Shown here: piece by piece, positions 43,656 to 52,331 of the stretch | Layout: every line of letters starts with the position of its first letter | Numbering within the stretch: position 1 is the first letter of the stretch | Assembly: GCF_001050345.1 (NCBI RefSeq) | Contig: NZ_LFMW01000018.1 | Span: 62,001-126,000, forward strand | DNA length: 64,000 nucleotides | Origin: Pseudomonas fildesensis | Lineage (GTDB): Bacteria > Pseudomonadota > Gammaproteobacteria > Pseudomonadales > Pseudomonadaceae | Direction: 5' to 3' | Notes under the pieces: model-generated | What the model was told of the DNA's origin: nothing | The model's input: the letters and a program-made list of their open reading frames with translations, nothing else | The model's database searches: none | Position numbers and translations under genes: made by a program

Positions 43656-43724
43656 ATGTACGATCTCAACACCCGTCTTGAAACTGCTGCGACCTCCGAT
43701 GGCCAGGGCTCACCGATCCGATGA
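43656..43724 (+). CDS. Small 22-codon reading frame coupled to the DUF4892 gene
   Basis: The frame encodes MYDLNTRLETAATSDGQGSP plus Ile-Arg. It has a strong ribosome site (AAAGGGAG, 7 bp before the ATG), and its stop overlaps the next gene's start (ATGA), whereas the DUF4892 gene itself has no ribosome site of its own. It therefore probably works as a leader that loads ribosomes for the next gene; whether the peptide has a role is unknown. Confidence 0.5.
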   Translation: MYDLNTRLETAATSDGQGSPIR

Positions 43725-44539
43725 GCCTGCGTAAAGGATGTATCCGTGCCTTCGGGCTGTGCTGTTTCAGCCCCTTGGTGTTCGCGGCCGATGTGCCGGG
43801 AAGCCAGGATTTACCTGCCGTATCCCGCCAGGTTGACGCGCAAATCGTCGATTACCGCCCCGCTGAAGAAAAGGAACGCATCTACCCCATGGGCGCGATC
43901 CGCAAGATCAGCGGCCAGCTGCGTTACGAAGGCCAGGCCACCGCCCGTGGGCAAACCACGGCGATTACCTATGAACTGCCCGCCGAACACACCTCCAGTG
44001 CTGCGTTTACCGACACCCGTGAAGCGTTGCAGGCGAAGGGCGCGCAACTGTTGTTCTGGTGCCAGGCTCGCGATTGCGGTGAAAGCAGCCTGTGGGCCAA
44101 TGAGGTGTTCGGCAACGCCAAGCTGGTGGGCGCCGATGGCCAGCAGGAATACCTGCTCTTGCGTCTGGCGGCGCCGCAGGACAATTCCCTGGTGGCGCTG
44201 TACGGCATCACCCGTGGCAACCGCCGCGCCTATCTGCATGTAGAGCAACTCGACGCCAGCGCGCCCCTGGGGGATCTGTTGCCCACCTCGGCGACCCTGC
44301 TGCGTGAGTTGAAAAGCACCGGCGAGCTGGATTTTCCAGCGCTCGGCGCCGAGCCTGATGCCACCTGGCTGACCCTGATTTCCCGTGGGTTGAACCTCGA
44401 CGCCACCCTGCGCGTCAGTTTGACCGGCCCCACTGCCGAAGTTTGGCGCCAGGGCCTTATCGATAGCGGTGTGCGCGCTGCGCGCATGGAAACCGGCACC
44501 AGTGAAACCAAAGGCCTGCACCTGCATCTGATACGCTGA
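43721..44539 (+). CDS. DUF4892 domain periplasmic protein
   Basis: A 272-residue protein with a signal peptide (MSLRKGCIRAFGLCCFSPLVFA, predicted cleavage near residue 22). The body resembles DUF4892 proteins: DLPAVSRQVDAQIVDYRPA, LFWCQARDCGESSLWANEVFG with two cysteines, and an OmpA-like tail pattern near the end (GLNLDATLRVSLTGPTAEVW), though not a clear OmpA domain. Function unknown. The start lacks a ribosome site, and translation probably depends on the preceding 22-codon frame. Confidence 0.83.
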   Translation: MSLRKGCIRAFGLCCFSPLVFAADVPGSQDLPAVSRQVDAQIVDYRPAEEKERIYPMGAIRKISGQLRYEGQATARGQTTAITYELPAEHTSSAAFTDTREALQAKGAQLLFWCQARDCGESSLWANEVFGNAKLVGADGQQEYLLLRLAAPQDNSLVALYGITRGNRRAYLHVEQLDASAPLGDLLPTSATLLRELKSTGELDFPALGAEPDATWLTLISRGLNLDATLRVSLTGPTAEVWRQGLIDSGVRAARMETGTSETKGLHLHLIR

Positions 44540-44611
44540 CCGACACAAGGCGAACGGACCCGTGCCGTTCGCCTAAGCTTTCTACCTAAAGCCTTTTCCA
44601 GAGATACCTCC

Positions 44612-45673
44612 ATGCTCAATAACGATCGCCTTCTGGTGCAAATCCTGCTGCTGGTGCTGTTCGGTGCCAGCTTCTGGGTGATGGCGCCGTTCTGGTCGGC
44701 GCTGTTCTGGGGCGCGGTGCTGGCGTTTGCCAGTTGGCCGCTGATGGTGCTGCTGACCCGCTGGCTCGGTGGCCGTGAGTCCCTGGCCGCCGGCATCCTG
44801 ACCCTGGGCTGGATGCTATTGGTGGCGGTGCCCCTGGTGTGGCTGGGGTTCAACCTGGCGGACCATGTGCGCGACGCCGTGGCGCTGATCAAGGACATTC
44901 AGGTCGATGGCCTGCCCGAGGCGCCGACCTGGCTCGGTTCGATCCCGTTTATTGGTGAACGACTGATCTCCACATGGGACAGCATCGACCAGCAGGGCGC
45001 GGCGCTGATGGTCAGCATCAAGCCGTACCTGGGGCAGGTTGGCAATTGGCTGCTGGCGCGCAGTGCGCAGATTGGTGGGGGCATCCTTGAACTGACTCTG
45101 AGCCTGGTGTTTGTGTTCTTTTTCTACCGTGACGGGCCGCGCCTCGCAATGTTTGTGCACCGTCTGCTGGAGCGCTTGATTGGCGATCGCGCCGGTTACT
45201 ACATCGAACTGGTGGCCGGTACCGTGCAACGGGTGGTCAATGGCGTGATTGGCACCGCCGCTGCCCAGGCGGTGCTGGCACTGATCGGCTTCCTGATCGC
45301 CGGTGTGCCGGGCGCGCTGGTGCTGGGGGTTGTCACGTTCCTGCTCAGCCTGATCCCCATGGGGCCGCCGCTGGTGTGGATCCCCGCCACTGCCTGGCTG
45401 GCGTGGAAGGGCGACTACACCTACGCGGTGTTCCTCGGCGTTTGGGGCACGTTCATCATCAGTGGCGTGGACAACGTGCTCAAGCCGTACCTGATCAGCC
45501 GTGGCGGCAATCTGCCGCTGGTGATCGTGCTGCTCGGGGTGTTCGGCGGGCTGATCGCCTTTGGTTTCATCGGCCTGTTTATCGGCCCCACCTTGCTGGC
45601 AGTGGCGTACAGCCTGCTGATGGACTGGAGCGCGACCCAGGCTCAAGGGCGGCGAGAAGACAAACCGCTGTAA
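44612..45673 (+). CDS. AI-2E family transporter (TqsA/YdiK-like permease)
   Basis: A 353-residue membrane protein with about eight TM helices. It begins with a paired hydrophobic region (ILLLVLFGASFWVMAPFWSA), then a hydrophilic stretch at 95-145, then the conserved late segment LSLIPMGPPLVWIPATAWL and GVDNVLKPYLISRGGNLPLV. The family is named after E. coli TqsA, proposed to export autoinducer-2, but most members have other or unknown substrates, some being Na+/H+ antiporters. A REP hairpin follows the stop. Confidence 0.9.
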   Translation: MLNNDRLLVQILLLVLFGASFWVMAPFWSALFWGAVLAFASWPLMVLLTRWLGGRESLAAGILTLGWMLLVAVPLVWLGFNLADHVRDAVALIKDIQVDGLPEAPTWLGSIPFIGERLISTWDSIDQQGAALMVSIKPYLGQVGNWLLARSAQIGGGILELTLSLVFVFFFYRDGPRLAMFVHRLLERLIGDRAGYYIELVAGTVQRVVNGVIGTAAAQAVLALIGFLIAGVPGALVLGVVTFLLSLIPMGPPLVWIPATAWLAWKGDYTYAVFLGVWGTFIISGVDNVLKPYLISRGGNLPLVIVLLGVFGGLIAFGFIGLFIGPTLLAVAYSLLMDWSATQAQGRREDKPL

Positions 45674-45681
45674 CCTGAACC

Positions 45682-45709
45682 TGTAAGAGCCGGCAAGCCG
45701 GCTCCTACA
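45682..45709. repeat. Single REP hairpin
   Basis: tgtaagagccgg / ccggctcctaca around a 4-nt loop, between the convergent AI-2E permease and sensor kinase genes. It could also stop transcription. Confidence 0.7.
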
Positions 45710-45727
45710 GTAAGCGGGGTTGGTTTT

Positions 45728-46762
45728 TCAGGCGCGGGGGAGCCACATTACCGCGGTCAGGCCGCCGCCTGGGGTTTCTTCCAGGTTCAGGCGGCCGCCG
45801 AGGCGTTCCACGGCATCCTTGGAAATCGTCATACCCAGGCCGACGCCGCCGGAGTTGCGGTTACGCGAGCCTTCCAGCCGATAAAACGGCTCGAACACCG
45901 CTTCGCGCTTGTCCGCCGCAATGCCCGGCCCGTGGTCGATCACGCGGATGACCAACGCTTCGCGGCTGTCCGTCAGTTCGATGCGCGCTGTACCGGCATA
46001 ACGCAAGGCGTTGTCGATCAGGTTGTTCAGGCACGAGCGCAGGGCCATCGGCTGCACCTGCAAAGGCACGCAAGTCCCCGCGAATTGCACATCGGCGCCC
46101 TGGTCCTGGGCGTTTTCGCTCATGGACTCCACCAGCGCCTGCACATCCAGCCAGTGCCGGGTTTCGCTGGTGCGCTGTTCATGCAGGTAGCTCAGGGTGG
46201 CATCGAGCATGCCGATCATGTCGTTCAGGTCCTGGCGCATCTGCCCTTGCAGCTTGGTGTCTTCGATCTGTTCCAGGCGCAGTTTGAGGCGCGACAGCGG
46301 GGTGCGCAGGTCGTGGGAAACCGCGCCGAGCATGCGCGCACGCTGGCTGACCTGCTCGCGAATGCGCTTTTGCATCAGGTTGAACGTCGAGGCTGCCTGC
46401 CGCGATTCCCGAGGCCCGGATTCGTTGAGCGGCGGGCTGTCGAGGTCGAGGCTCAAACGTTCGGCCGCTTCGCTCAGGCGCTGGATCGGCCGGCTCAGCA
46501 GTTTGGCGCCGTACCAGGCGGCGATGATCAGCGAGAAAAATTGAAACGTCAGCGGCACAACCGGGCCGCCAAACCAGGAACGGTGATGCCTGGGCAAGGG
46601 CTTCATCGTGCCGTCTGGCTGTTCGATGAAGGTTTCCTGGGGCGGCGGCGGTGGCGGGCCGTAATGGTGAAACCAGAAGAACGCCAGCGCATGAGCCAGC
46701 ACAATTGCCACCAGCAATACGCCGAACAGCCGTCCAAACAGCGTATTGAAGGCGTTGCGCAT
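45728..46762 (-). CDS. Two-component sensor histidine kinase
   Basis: 344 residues. TM1 is at about 12-30. A short periplasmic loop (31-68) is rich in Pro and His (HHYG, six prolines, later PRHHRSW). TM2 is at about 69-87, followed by HAMP. H150 is in AVSHDLRTPLSRLKLR; the ATPase has NNLIDNALRYAG, DHGPGIA and GGVGLGMTISK. The build matches EnvZ/RstB-type kinases. The His-rich sensing loop could bind a metal or sense pH, which is inference. Its start overlaps the response regulator's stop by one base. Confidence 0.92.
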   Translation of the reverse strand: MRNAFNTLFGRLFGVLLVAIVLAHALAFFWFHHYGPPPPPPQETFIEQPDGTMKPLPRHHRSWFGGPVVPLTFQFFSLIIAAWYGAKLLSRPIQRLSEAAERLSLDLDSPPLNESGPRESRQAASTFNLMQKRIREQVSQRARMLGAVSHDLRTPLSRLKLRLEQIEDTKLQGQMRQDLNDMIGMLDATLSYLHEQRTSETRHWLDVQALVESMSENAQDQGADVQFAGTCVPLQVQPMALRSCLNNLIDNALRYAGTARIELTDSREALVIRVIDHGPGIAADKREAVFEPFYRLEGSRNRNSGGVGLGMTISKDAVERLGGRLNLEETPGGGLTAVMWLPRA

Positions 46763-47526
46763 CAGCCGATATCCCGGGCGTCGAACAGGTAGCCTTCGCC
46801 GCGCACGGTCTTGATCAACTGTGGGGCTTTTGGATCATCCCCGAGCTTCTGGCGCAGGCGCGACACCAGCAAGTCGATGCTGCGATCAAAGGCTTCAATG
46901 GACCGGCCCCGCGCCGCATCCAGCAATTGTTCACGGCTGAGTACCCGGCGCGGGCGTTCGATAAACACCCACAACAGGCGGAACTCGGCGTTGGACAGCG
47001 GCACCACCAGTCCATCGTCGGCCACCAGCTGGCGCAATACGCTGTTCAGGCGCCAGTTATCAAAGCGGATATTGGCGCGCTGCTCGGTGCGATCATCGCG
47101 CACGCGGCGCAGGATGGTCTGGATGCGCGCCACCAGCTCACGGGGCTCGAATGGCTTGGACATGTAGTCGTCGGCGCCCAGCTCCAGGCCTATGATGCGG
47201 TCGGTGGGTTCGCAGCGGGCGGTGAGCATCAGGATCGGAATGTCCGATTCGGCGCGCAGCCAGCGGCACAGCGACAGGCCGTCTTCGCCCGGCAGCATCA
47301 GGTCGAGCACTACGACATCAAAGGTTTCGGCTTGCATGGCCAGGCGCATTGCGGCGCCATCGGTCACGCCGCTGGCGAGAATATTGAAGCGCGCCAGGTA
47401 ATCGATCAGCAGTTCGCGGATCGGTACATCGTCGTCGACAATCAGTGCGCGAGTGTTCCAGCGCTTGTCATCGGCGATCACCGCGGCTTTTGGCTCATCG
47501 TTCACAGGGACGGAAGGGGTTTGCAT
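46762..47526 (-). CDS. OmpR-family response regulator
   Basis: 254 residues from the ATG at 47526. The receiver domain (about 25-140) has acidic residues IVDDD, phospho-acceptor D75 (VVVLDLMLPG), LTA and K in MSKPFEP. A winged-helix DNA-binding domain (about 160-250) has RLLWVFIERPRRVLSREQLL and RSIDLLVSRLRQKLG. The N-terminal 24 residues before the receiver are unusual but have no domain. An in-frame ATG at 47694 would add 56 residues and is unlikely. It is in an operon with the kinase downstream. Confidence 0.92.
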   Translation of the reverse strand: MQTPSVPVNDEPKAAVIADDKRWNTRALIVDDDVPIRELLIDYLARFNILASGVTDGAAMRLAMQAETFDVVVLDLMLPGEDGLSLCRWLRAESDIPILMLTARCEPTDRIIGLELGADDYMSKPFEPRELVARIQTILRRVRDDRTEQRANIRFDNWRLNSVLRQLVADDGLVVPLSNAEFRLLWVFIERPRRVLSREQLLDAARGRSIEAFDRSIDLLVSRLRQKLGDDPKAPQLIKTVRGEGYLFDARDIG

Positions 47527-47785
47527 AGTGCGATCATCTGCCTGGTGGTAGCGGTCAGCATAGGCGCCCAGCCCCATGGCTGGAAGTGCTGGACGGTGGT
47601 TCTTGCGGGCGAGCCTAGCCGTGGGGCGTGTTGAGGGCATGTCGTGAATGTATCGGTCTTGAAATAATTGCCCGAAATGCCCGCGCGAGGGCACTTGGTC
47701 AGTATTTACCGATCATCGGATCCCGCAACGGCGTCGCTTGCGCTACAATCCGCGCCGATTTCGACTTGCCTGAGAGCCCATTCCA

Positions 47786-48484
47786 ATGTCCGTCTGCCAG
47801 ACTCCTATCATCGTCGCCCTGGATTACCCCACTCGTGACGCCGCACTGAAGCTGGCTGACCAGTTGGACCCGAAGCTTTGCCGGGTCAAGGTCGGCAAGG
47901 AACTGTTCACCAGTTGCGCCGCGGAAATCGTCGGTACCCTGCGTGACAAAGGCTTTGAGGTGTTCCTCGACCTGAAATTCCACGACATCCCAAACACCAC
48001 CGCGATGGCGGTCAAGGCGGCGGCCGAAATGGGCGTGTGGATGGTCAACGTGCACTGCTCCGGCGGCCTTCGCATGATGACCGCCTGCCGTGAAGTGCTG
48101 GAACAGCGCAGCGGCCCGAAACCGTTGCTGATCGGTGTGACCGTGCTGACCAGCATGGAACGCGAAGACCTGGCCGGCATCGGCCTGGATATCGAGCCTC
48201 AGGAACAAGTGCTGCGCTTGGCGGCTTTGGCGCAGAAGGCCGGCCTTGATGGGCTGGTCTGCTCGGCACTGGAAGCCCAGGCCCTGAAGAGCGCGCACCC
48301 GTCGCTGCAACTGGTGACCCCGGGGATTCGCCCGGCGGGCAGTGCCCAGGATGACCAGCGCCGCATCCTGACCCCACGCCAGGCATTGGACGCGGGCTCC
48401 GACTACCTGGTGATCGGTCGCCCGATCAGTCAGGCAGCGGACCCGGCCAAGGCGTTGGCGGCAGTCGTCGCCGAGATCGCCTGA
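47786..48484 (+). CDS. pyrF: Orotidine 5'-phosphate decarboxylase
   Basis: The last step of UMP synthesis. It is 232 residues. The catalytic signature LDLKFHDIPNTT contains D62, K64 and D67. VNVHCSGGLRMM and the phosphate-binding VTPGIRPAGSAQDDQRR loop complete the barrel active site. TACAAT at 47744-47749 is a possible -10 box. It is a single gene followed by a palindromic repeat. Confidence 0.96.
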   Translation: MSVCQTPIIVALDYPTRDAALKLADQLDPKLCRVKVGKELFTSCAAEIVGTLRDKGFEVFLDLKFHDIPNTTAMAVKAAAEMGVWMVNVHCSGGLRMMTACREVLEQRSGPKPLLIGVTVLTSMEREDLAGIGLDIEPQEQVLRLAALAQKAGLDGLVCSALEAQALKSAHPSLQLVTPGIRPAGSAQDDQRRILTPRQALDAGSDYLVIGRPISQAADPAKALAAVVAEIA

Positions 48485-48494
48485 TTTAATACAT

Positions 48495-48601
48495 GATCGT
48501 TCCCACGTTCCGCGTGGGAATGCCTCTTGTGACGCTCCGCGTCACGTTTCGGAACGCAGAGCGTCCAGGGCAGCATGCCCACGCAGAGCGTGGGAACGAT
48601 C
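48495..48601. repeat. Palindromic repeat, gatcgttcccacg type (copy 2)
   Basis: gatcgttcccacgttccgcg ... cgcagagcgtgggaacgatc. The inner part carries gtgacgctccgcgtcac. It is the same family as 26209-26316 and again lies between convergent genes. Confidence 0.82.
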
Positions 48602-48604
48602 TTG

Positions 48605-49612
48605 TCAGCTGACTTTGAGCACCAGCTTGCCAAAGTTCTCCCCGTTGAACAGCTTCATCAACGTCTCCGGGAACGTCTCCAGTCCTTCCACAATATCTTC
48701 CTTGCTCTTGAGCTTGCCCTGCGCCATCCAGCCGGCCATTTCCTGCCCGGCGGCGGCGAAATTCGCCGCATGGTCCATCACCACGAAGCCTTCCATACGC
48801 GCGCGATTGACCAGCAATGACAAATAGTTGGCCGGACCTTTTACGGCTTCCTTGTTGTTGTACTGGCTGATGGCGCCGCAAATCACCACACGGGCTTTCA
48901 ACGCCAGCCGACTGAGCACGGCGTCGAGAATATCGCCGCCGACGTTATCGAAATACACGTCTACGCCTTTGGGGCACTCGCGCTTGAGGGCGGCGGGCAC
49001 GTCTTCGCTTTTGTAATCGATGGCGGCGTCGAACCCCAGTTCATCCACCAGGAACTTGCACTTGTCGGCGCCACCGGCAATGCCCACCACGCGGCAGCCT
49101 TTGATCTTGGCGATCTGCCCGGCAATGCTGCCCACCGCACCGGCGGCGCCGGAGATCACCACCGTTTCCCCGGCCTTGGGCGCTCCGGTGTCCAGCAGGG
49201 CGAAGTAGGCGGTCATGCCGGTCATGCCCAGCGCTGACAGGTAGCGGGGCAGGGGCGCGAGCTTGGGGTCGACCTTATGGAAGCCACGTGGCTCGCCGAG
49301 GAAATAATCCTGCACGCCCAAGGCACCGTTCACGTAGTCCCCGACTGCAAACTTCGGGTTGTTCGAAGCAATCACTTTGCCTACTCCCAACGCACGCATG
49401 ACTTCGCCGATACCGACGGGGGGAATGTAGGATTTGCCCTCATTCATCCAGCCGCGCATGGCTGGATCGAGGGACAGGTATTCGTTATGCACCAGCACCT
49501 GCCCGTCCTGGAGTGTGCCCACCGGCACTTCCTGGTAGGTGAAGGTGTCCCGCGTGGCTGCGCCGACCGGGCGTTTGGCGAGCAGGAACTGGCGGTTGGT
49601 CTGGGCGGTCAT
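48605..49612 (-). CDS. Zinc-independent NADPH oxidoreductase (MDR family, CurA-like)
   Basis: 335 residues of the leukotriene B4 dehydrogenase/curcumin reductase branch. It starts MTAQTNRQFLLAKRPVG; MRGWMNEGKSYIPPVGIGEV is typical of that branch. The NADP-binding motif is SGAAGAVGSIAGQIAKIKGC, and YFDNVGGDILDAVL follows. The zinc ligands of alcohol dehydrogenases are absent. It reduces activated carbon-carbon double bonds in enals and enones; the natural substrate is unknown. Confidence 0.9.
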   Translation of the reverse strand: MTAQTNRQFLLAKRPVGAATRDTFTYQEVPVGTLQDGQVLVHNEYLSLDPAMRGWMNEGKSYIPPVGIGEVMRALGVGKVIASNNPKFAVGDYVNGALGVQDYFLGEPRGFHKVDPKLAPLPRYLSALGMTGMTAYFALLDTGAPKAGETVVISGAAGAVGSIAGQIAKIKGCRVVGIAGGADKCKFLVDELGFDAAIDYKSEDVPAALKRECPKGVDVYFDNVGGDILDAVLSRLALKARVVICGAISQYNNKEAVKGPANYLSLLVNRARMEGFVVMDHAANFAAAGQEMAGWMAQGKLKSKEDIVEGLETFPETLMKLFNGENFGKLVLKVS

Positions 49613-49840
49613 GGCGAGGACTCTTGAGAAATGAACCCTGAGTGATAGACCCTGAACAGCCTGGAGGCAAGGTCAGCCGAGGGGTGCGAATGCCCGTCGA
49701 TAGGCTTCAATGATAGTGGCGCCGTATGCCTTATCACCACGATTCATGCACGGCCAACCGGCCTTCTGATAGTGCTGACGCGTTGGCCCCGGCCTTGGCT
49801 AGACTCGCCCCACGGCTATTTCTCCCATAGGACATCCTCC

Positions 49841-50602
49841 ATGAGCATGACGTTTTCCGGCCAGGTCGCCCTGGTGACCGGCGCCGCCGCCGGTATTGGC
49901 CGCGCCACCGCGCTGGCGTTTGCGGCCGAAGGTCTGAAAGTAGTGGTTGCCGACCTGGATGTGGCGGGCGGCGAGAGCACCGTCGCACTGATCCAGCACG
50001 CTGGTGGCGAAGCGCTGTTTGTGCGCTGCAACGTCACGCTTGAAGCGGATGTGCAGCAATTGATGGCGCAGACGGTCGCCGCATACGGCCGCCTGGACTA
50101 TGCCTTCAACAATGCCGGGATCGAGATCGAAAAAGGCAAGCTGGCCGACGGCAGCCTGGATGAGTTCGACGCCATCATGGGCGTCAACGTCAAGGGTGTG
50201 TGGCTGTGCATGAAGTACCAGTTGCCGCTGTTGCTGGCCCAGGGTGGTGGGGCGATCGTCAACACAGCGTCGGTGGCTGGCTTGGGTGCAGCGCCGAAGA
50301 TGAGTATTTATGCGGCGTCCAAGCATGCGGTGATCGGCCTGACCAAATCGGCGGCCATCGAGTACGCGAAAAAGAAAATTCGTGTCAACGCGGTATGCCC
50401 GGCGGTGATCGACACCGACATGTTCCGCCGTGCCTATGAAGCCGACCCGCGCAAAGCTGAATTTGCGGCGGCCATGCACCCGGTTGGGCGTATCGGCAAG
50501 GTCGAGGAAATCGCCAGTGCTGTGCTGTACCTGTGCAGCGACGGTGCGACGTTTACCACCGGGCAGGCTTTGGCGGTAGACGGTGGCGCGACCGCAATCT
50601 AG
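49841..50602 (+). CDS. Short-chain dehydrogenase/reductase (SDR)
   Basis: 253 residues of classical SDR type. The cofactor motif TGAAAGIGRATA is at 13-24, and D38 at the end of strand 2 (VVADLD) suggests NAD rather than NADP. NNAG is at 90-93. The catalytic S144, Y157 and K161 are in NTASVAGLG and YAASKHAVIG. The substrate is unknown. The start at 49841 (MSMTFSGQVALVTG) has AGGA upstream; a second Met two codons on is possible. Confidence 0.9.
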   Translation: MSMTFSGQVALVTGAAAGIGRATALAFAAEGLKVVVADLDVAGGESTVALIQHAGGEALFVRCNVTLEADVQQLMAQTVAAYGRLDYAFNNAGIEIEKGKLADGSLDEFDAIMGVNVKGVWLCMKYQLPLLLAQGGGAIVNTASVAGLGAAPKMSIYAASKHAVIGLTKSAAIEYAKKKIRVNAVCPAVIDTDMFRRAYEADPRKAEFAAAMHPVGRIGKVEEIASAVLYLCSDGATFTTGQALAVDGGATAI

Positions 50603-50805
50603 GACTCCACGCCGCACTCCATTCGAAAAGGTATGGGGTGCTGTGGGGCGTTTCCATAGCTGGCAAAACGCCGCTGTCGAATGTGTATCATTAGGTAAAT
50701 AACTCAATAAAATCAATACTTTAGTAAAGGTTGTCGCCGGGCTTAACCGAGCATCTGTGCTTAACTGGTTTGGGTTGAATAACAGACAGTTGAAGTGAGT
50801 GGCTC

Positions 50806-52218
50806 ATGGATTTAGGGATTGATCGACAAGCCCTTGTACCGGTGGTGCAGCAAATCGTCAGTGCGGTAGCGGAATGGATTCGCAAGAGCGGGGTGAGTCC
50901 CGGCACACGATTACCGTCCGTCCGGCAGTTGGCCCTCGACAACCTGCTTAGCCAGTCCAGTGTGATCGAGGCTTTCGAACGGATGGAGGCCCAGGGCCTG
51001 CTGGCGTCGAAACAGGGCTCCGGGTTTGTAGTGGCGCAACCCCCGACCGTTCACGAAGTGCATTGGTATGAAGGCGCGGAACAGGGATGGGGCGTGTTTA
51101 CCGACAGCTCGTTGGGTGAACTGAAACTGGGGTGCGGCTGGTTGCCGGACGCGTGGCGCGAAAGCGATGACCTCAGTTACGCGATTCGCGAAGTCAGCCG
51201 CATCGACATTGGTGGCCTGTTCAACTACAGCACGCCTCTCGGGTTGCCGGCGTTGCGCGAACAATTGCTCAAGCGCCTGACGCAAATTCACGTGGCTACC
51301 AGCCTCGACCGCATTCTCACCACCCATGGCGCCAGCCACGCCCAGGACCTGCTGATACGAACGTTACTCAGGGCCGGCGATACGGTGGTGGTCGAGACCC
51401 CAGGCTATGGCAATCTCTACCGTCAACTGGCGTTTCACGGTGTCACGCTGCTGGAAGTGCCACGCACCCGTGGCGGCCCGGACATTCCGGCGCTGGAATT
51501 GCTGCTGCGCAGCCACCGCCCCAAGTGCCTGTTTATCAACAGCCTGTATCACAACCCGACGGGCACCAGCCTGAGCCGCGCGGTGGCTGAGCGTTTGCTG
51601 GAGCTGGCGCGCAGTGAGGACTTCCTGATCATCGAAGAGGATGTCTACGGCGACCTGCAACACGCCAGTTGCACACGGCTGTCGGCGCTGCCCCATGATG
51701 GCCGGGTGATCTACGTTGCGAGTTTTTCCAAGACCCTGAGCAGTGCCTTGCGGGTGGGCTACCTCAGCGCCAGCACCGCGATTATTACGCAACTGGTTCA
51801 TCTCAAGACCCTGACCGGCATCGGCACCTCGCGCTTTGCCGAAGCGGTGGTGGCCACGTTGCTGGCCAATGGCACCTACCGCAAGTGGGTGCAGCGCCTG
51901 CGCAAGCGCCTGAGCACGCAAATGGCCGCGACCTTGCAAGTGCTGGAGGATGAGGAGTGGCAAGTGTTTGCCGTGCCCGCCGGCGGCATGTTCCTGTGGG
52001 CGCGGCCGGGTGTGGGCGATCGTTCGCGGTTGCAGGCGTGTGCCCGGCGGCTCGGGGTGTTGTTGTCGCCGGGGGCGTTGTTCAGCCCGACGGGTGAACA
52101 CAGTGAGTGGCTGCGCATCAATGTGGCCTATGCTGACGATCAGCGCGCCCTTGCGTTGTTCCGTGCCATGGGGCCTGCCAGATCGACCTCAACCATTCTG
52201 AAAACGACGAGTATGTAG
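50806..52218 (+). CDS. MocR-type transcription regulator (GntR HTH + aminotransferase fold)
   Basis: 470 residues. The N-terminal GntR winged helix (about 8-78) has GVSPGTRLPSVRQLALDNLL and QGSGFVV. The aminotransferase class I-like domain (about 100-455) has NSLYHNPTGTSLS and the PLP lysine K309 in ASFSKTLSSALRVGY. MocR regulators use PLP or an amino compound to control usually adjacent genes; here the neighbours are an SDR and a chemoreceptor, so the target is unclear. The 203-bp gap upstream contains an AT-rich stretch near 50690-50725 that may hold the promoter. Confidence 0.92.
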   Translation: MDLGIDRQALVPVVQQIVSAVAEWIRKSGVSPGTRLPSVRQLALDNLLSQSSVIEAFERMEAQGLLASKQGSGFVVAQPPTVHEVHWYEGAEQGWGVFTDSSLGELKLGCGWLPDAWRESDDLSYAIREVSRIDIGGLFNYSTPLGLPALREQLLKRLTQIHVATSLDRILTTHGASHAQDLLIRTLLRAGDTVVVETPGYGNLYRQLAFHGVTLLEVPRTRGGPDIPALELLLRSHRPKCLFINSLYHNPTGTSLSRAVAERLLELARSEDFLIIEEDVYGDLQHASCTRLSALPHDGRVIYVASFSKTLSSALRVGYLSASTAIITQLVHLKTLTGIGTSRFAEAVVATLLANGTYRKWVQRLRKRLSTQMAATLQVLEDEEWQVFAVPAGGMFLWARPGVGDRSRLQACARRLGVLLSPGALFSPTGEHSEWLRINVAYADDQRALALFRAMGPARSTSTILKTTSM

Positions 52219-52331
52219 CTTTTTGCCATTATTCCGGCGCCAACGGCTTGTGCGCAATGCCTTGTGGTTGCCAATCTCGCTTCTTGTAACCGGGCTTATG
52301 GCATCTGCCATTGCAAGAGGATTCAAGTGCA

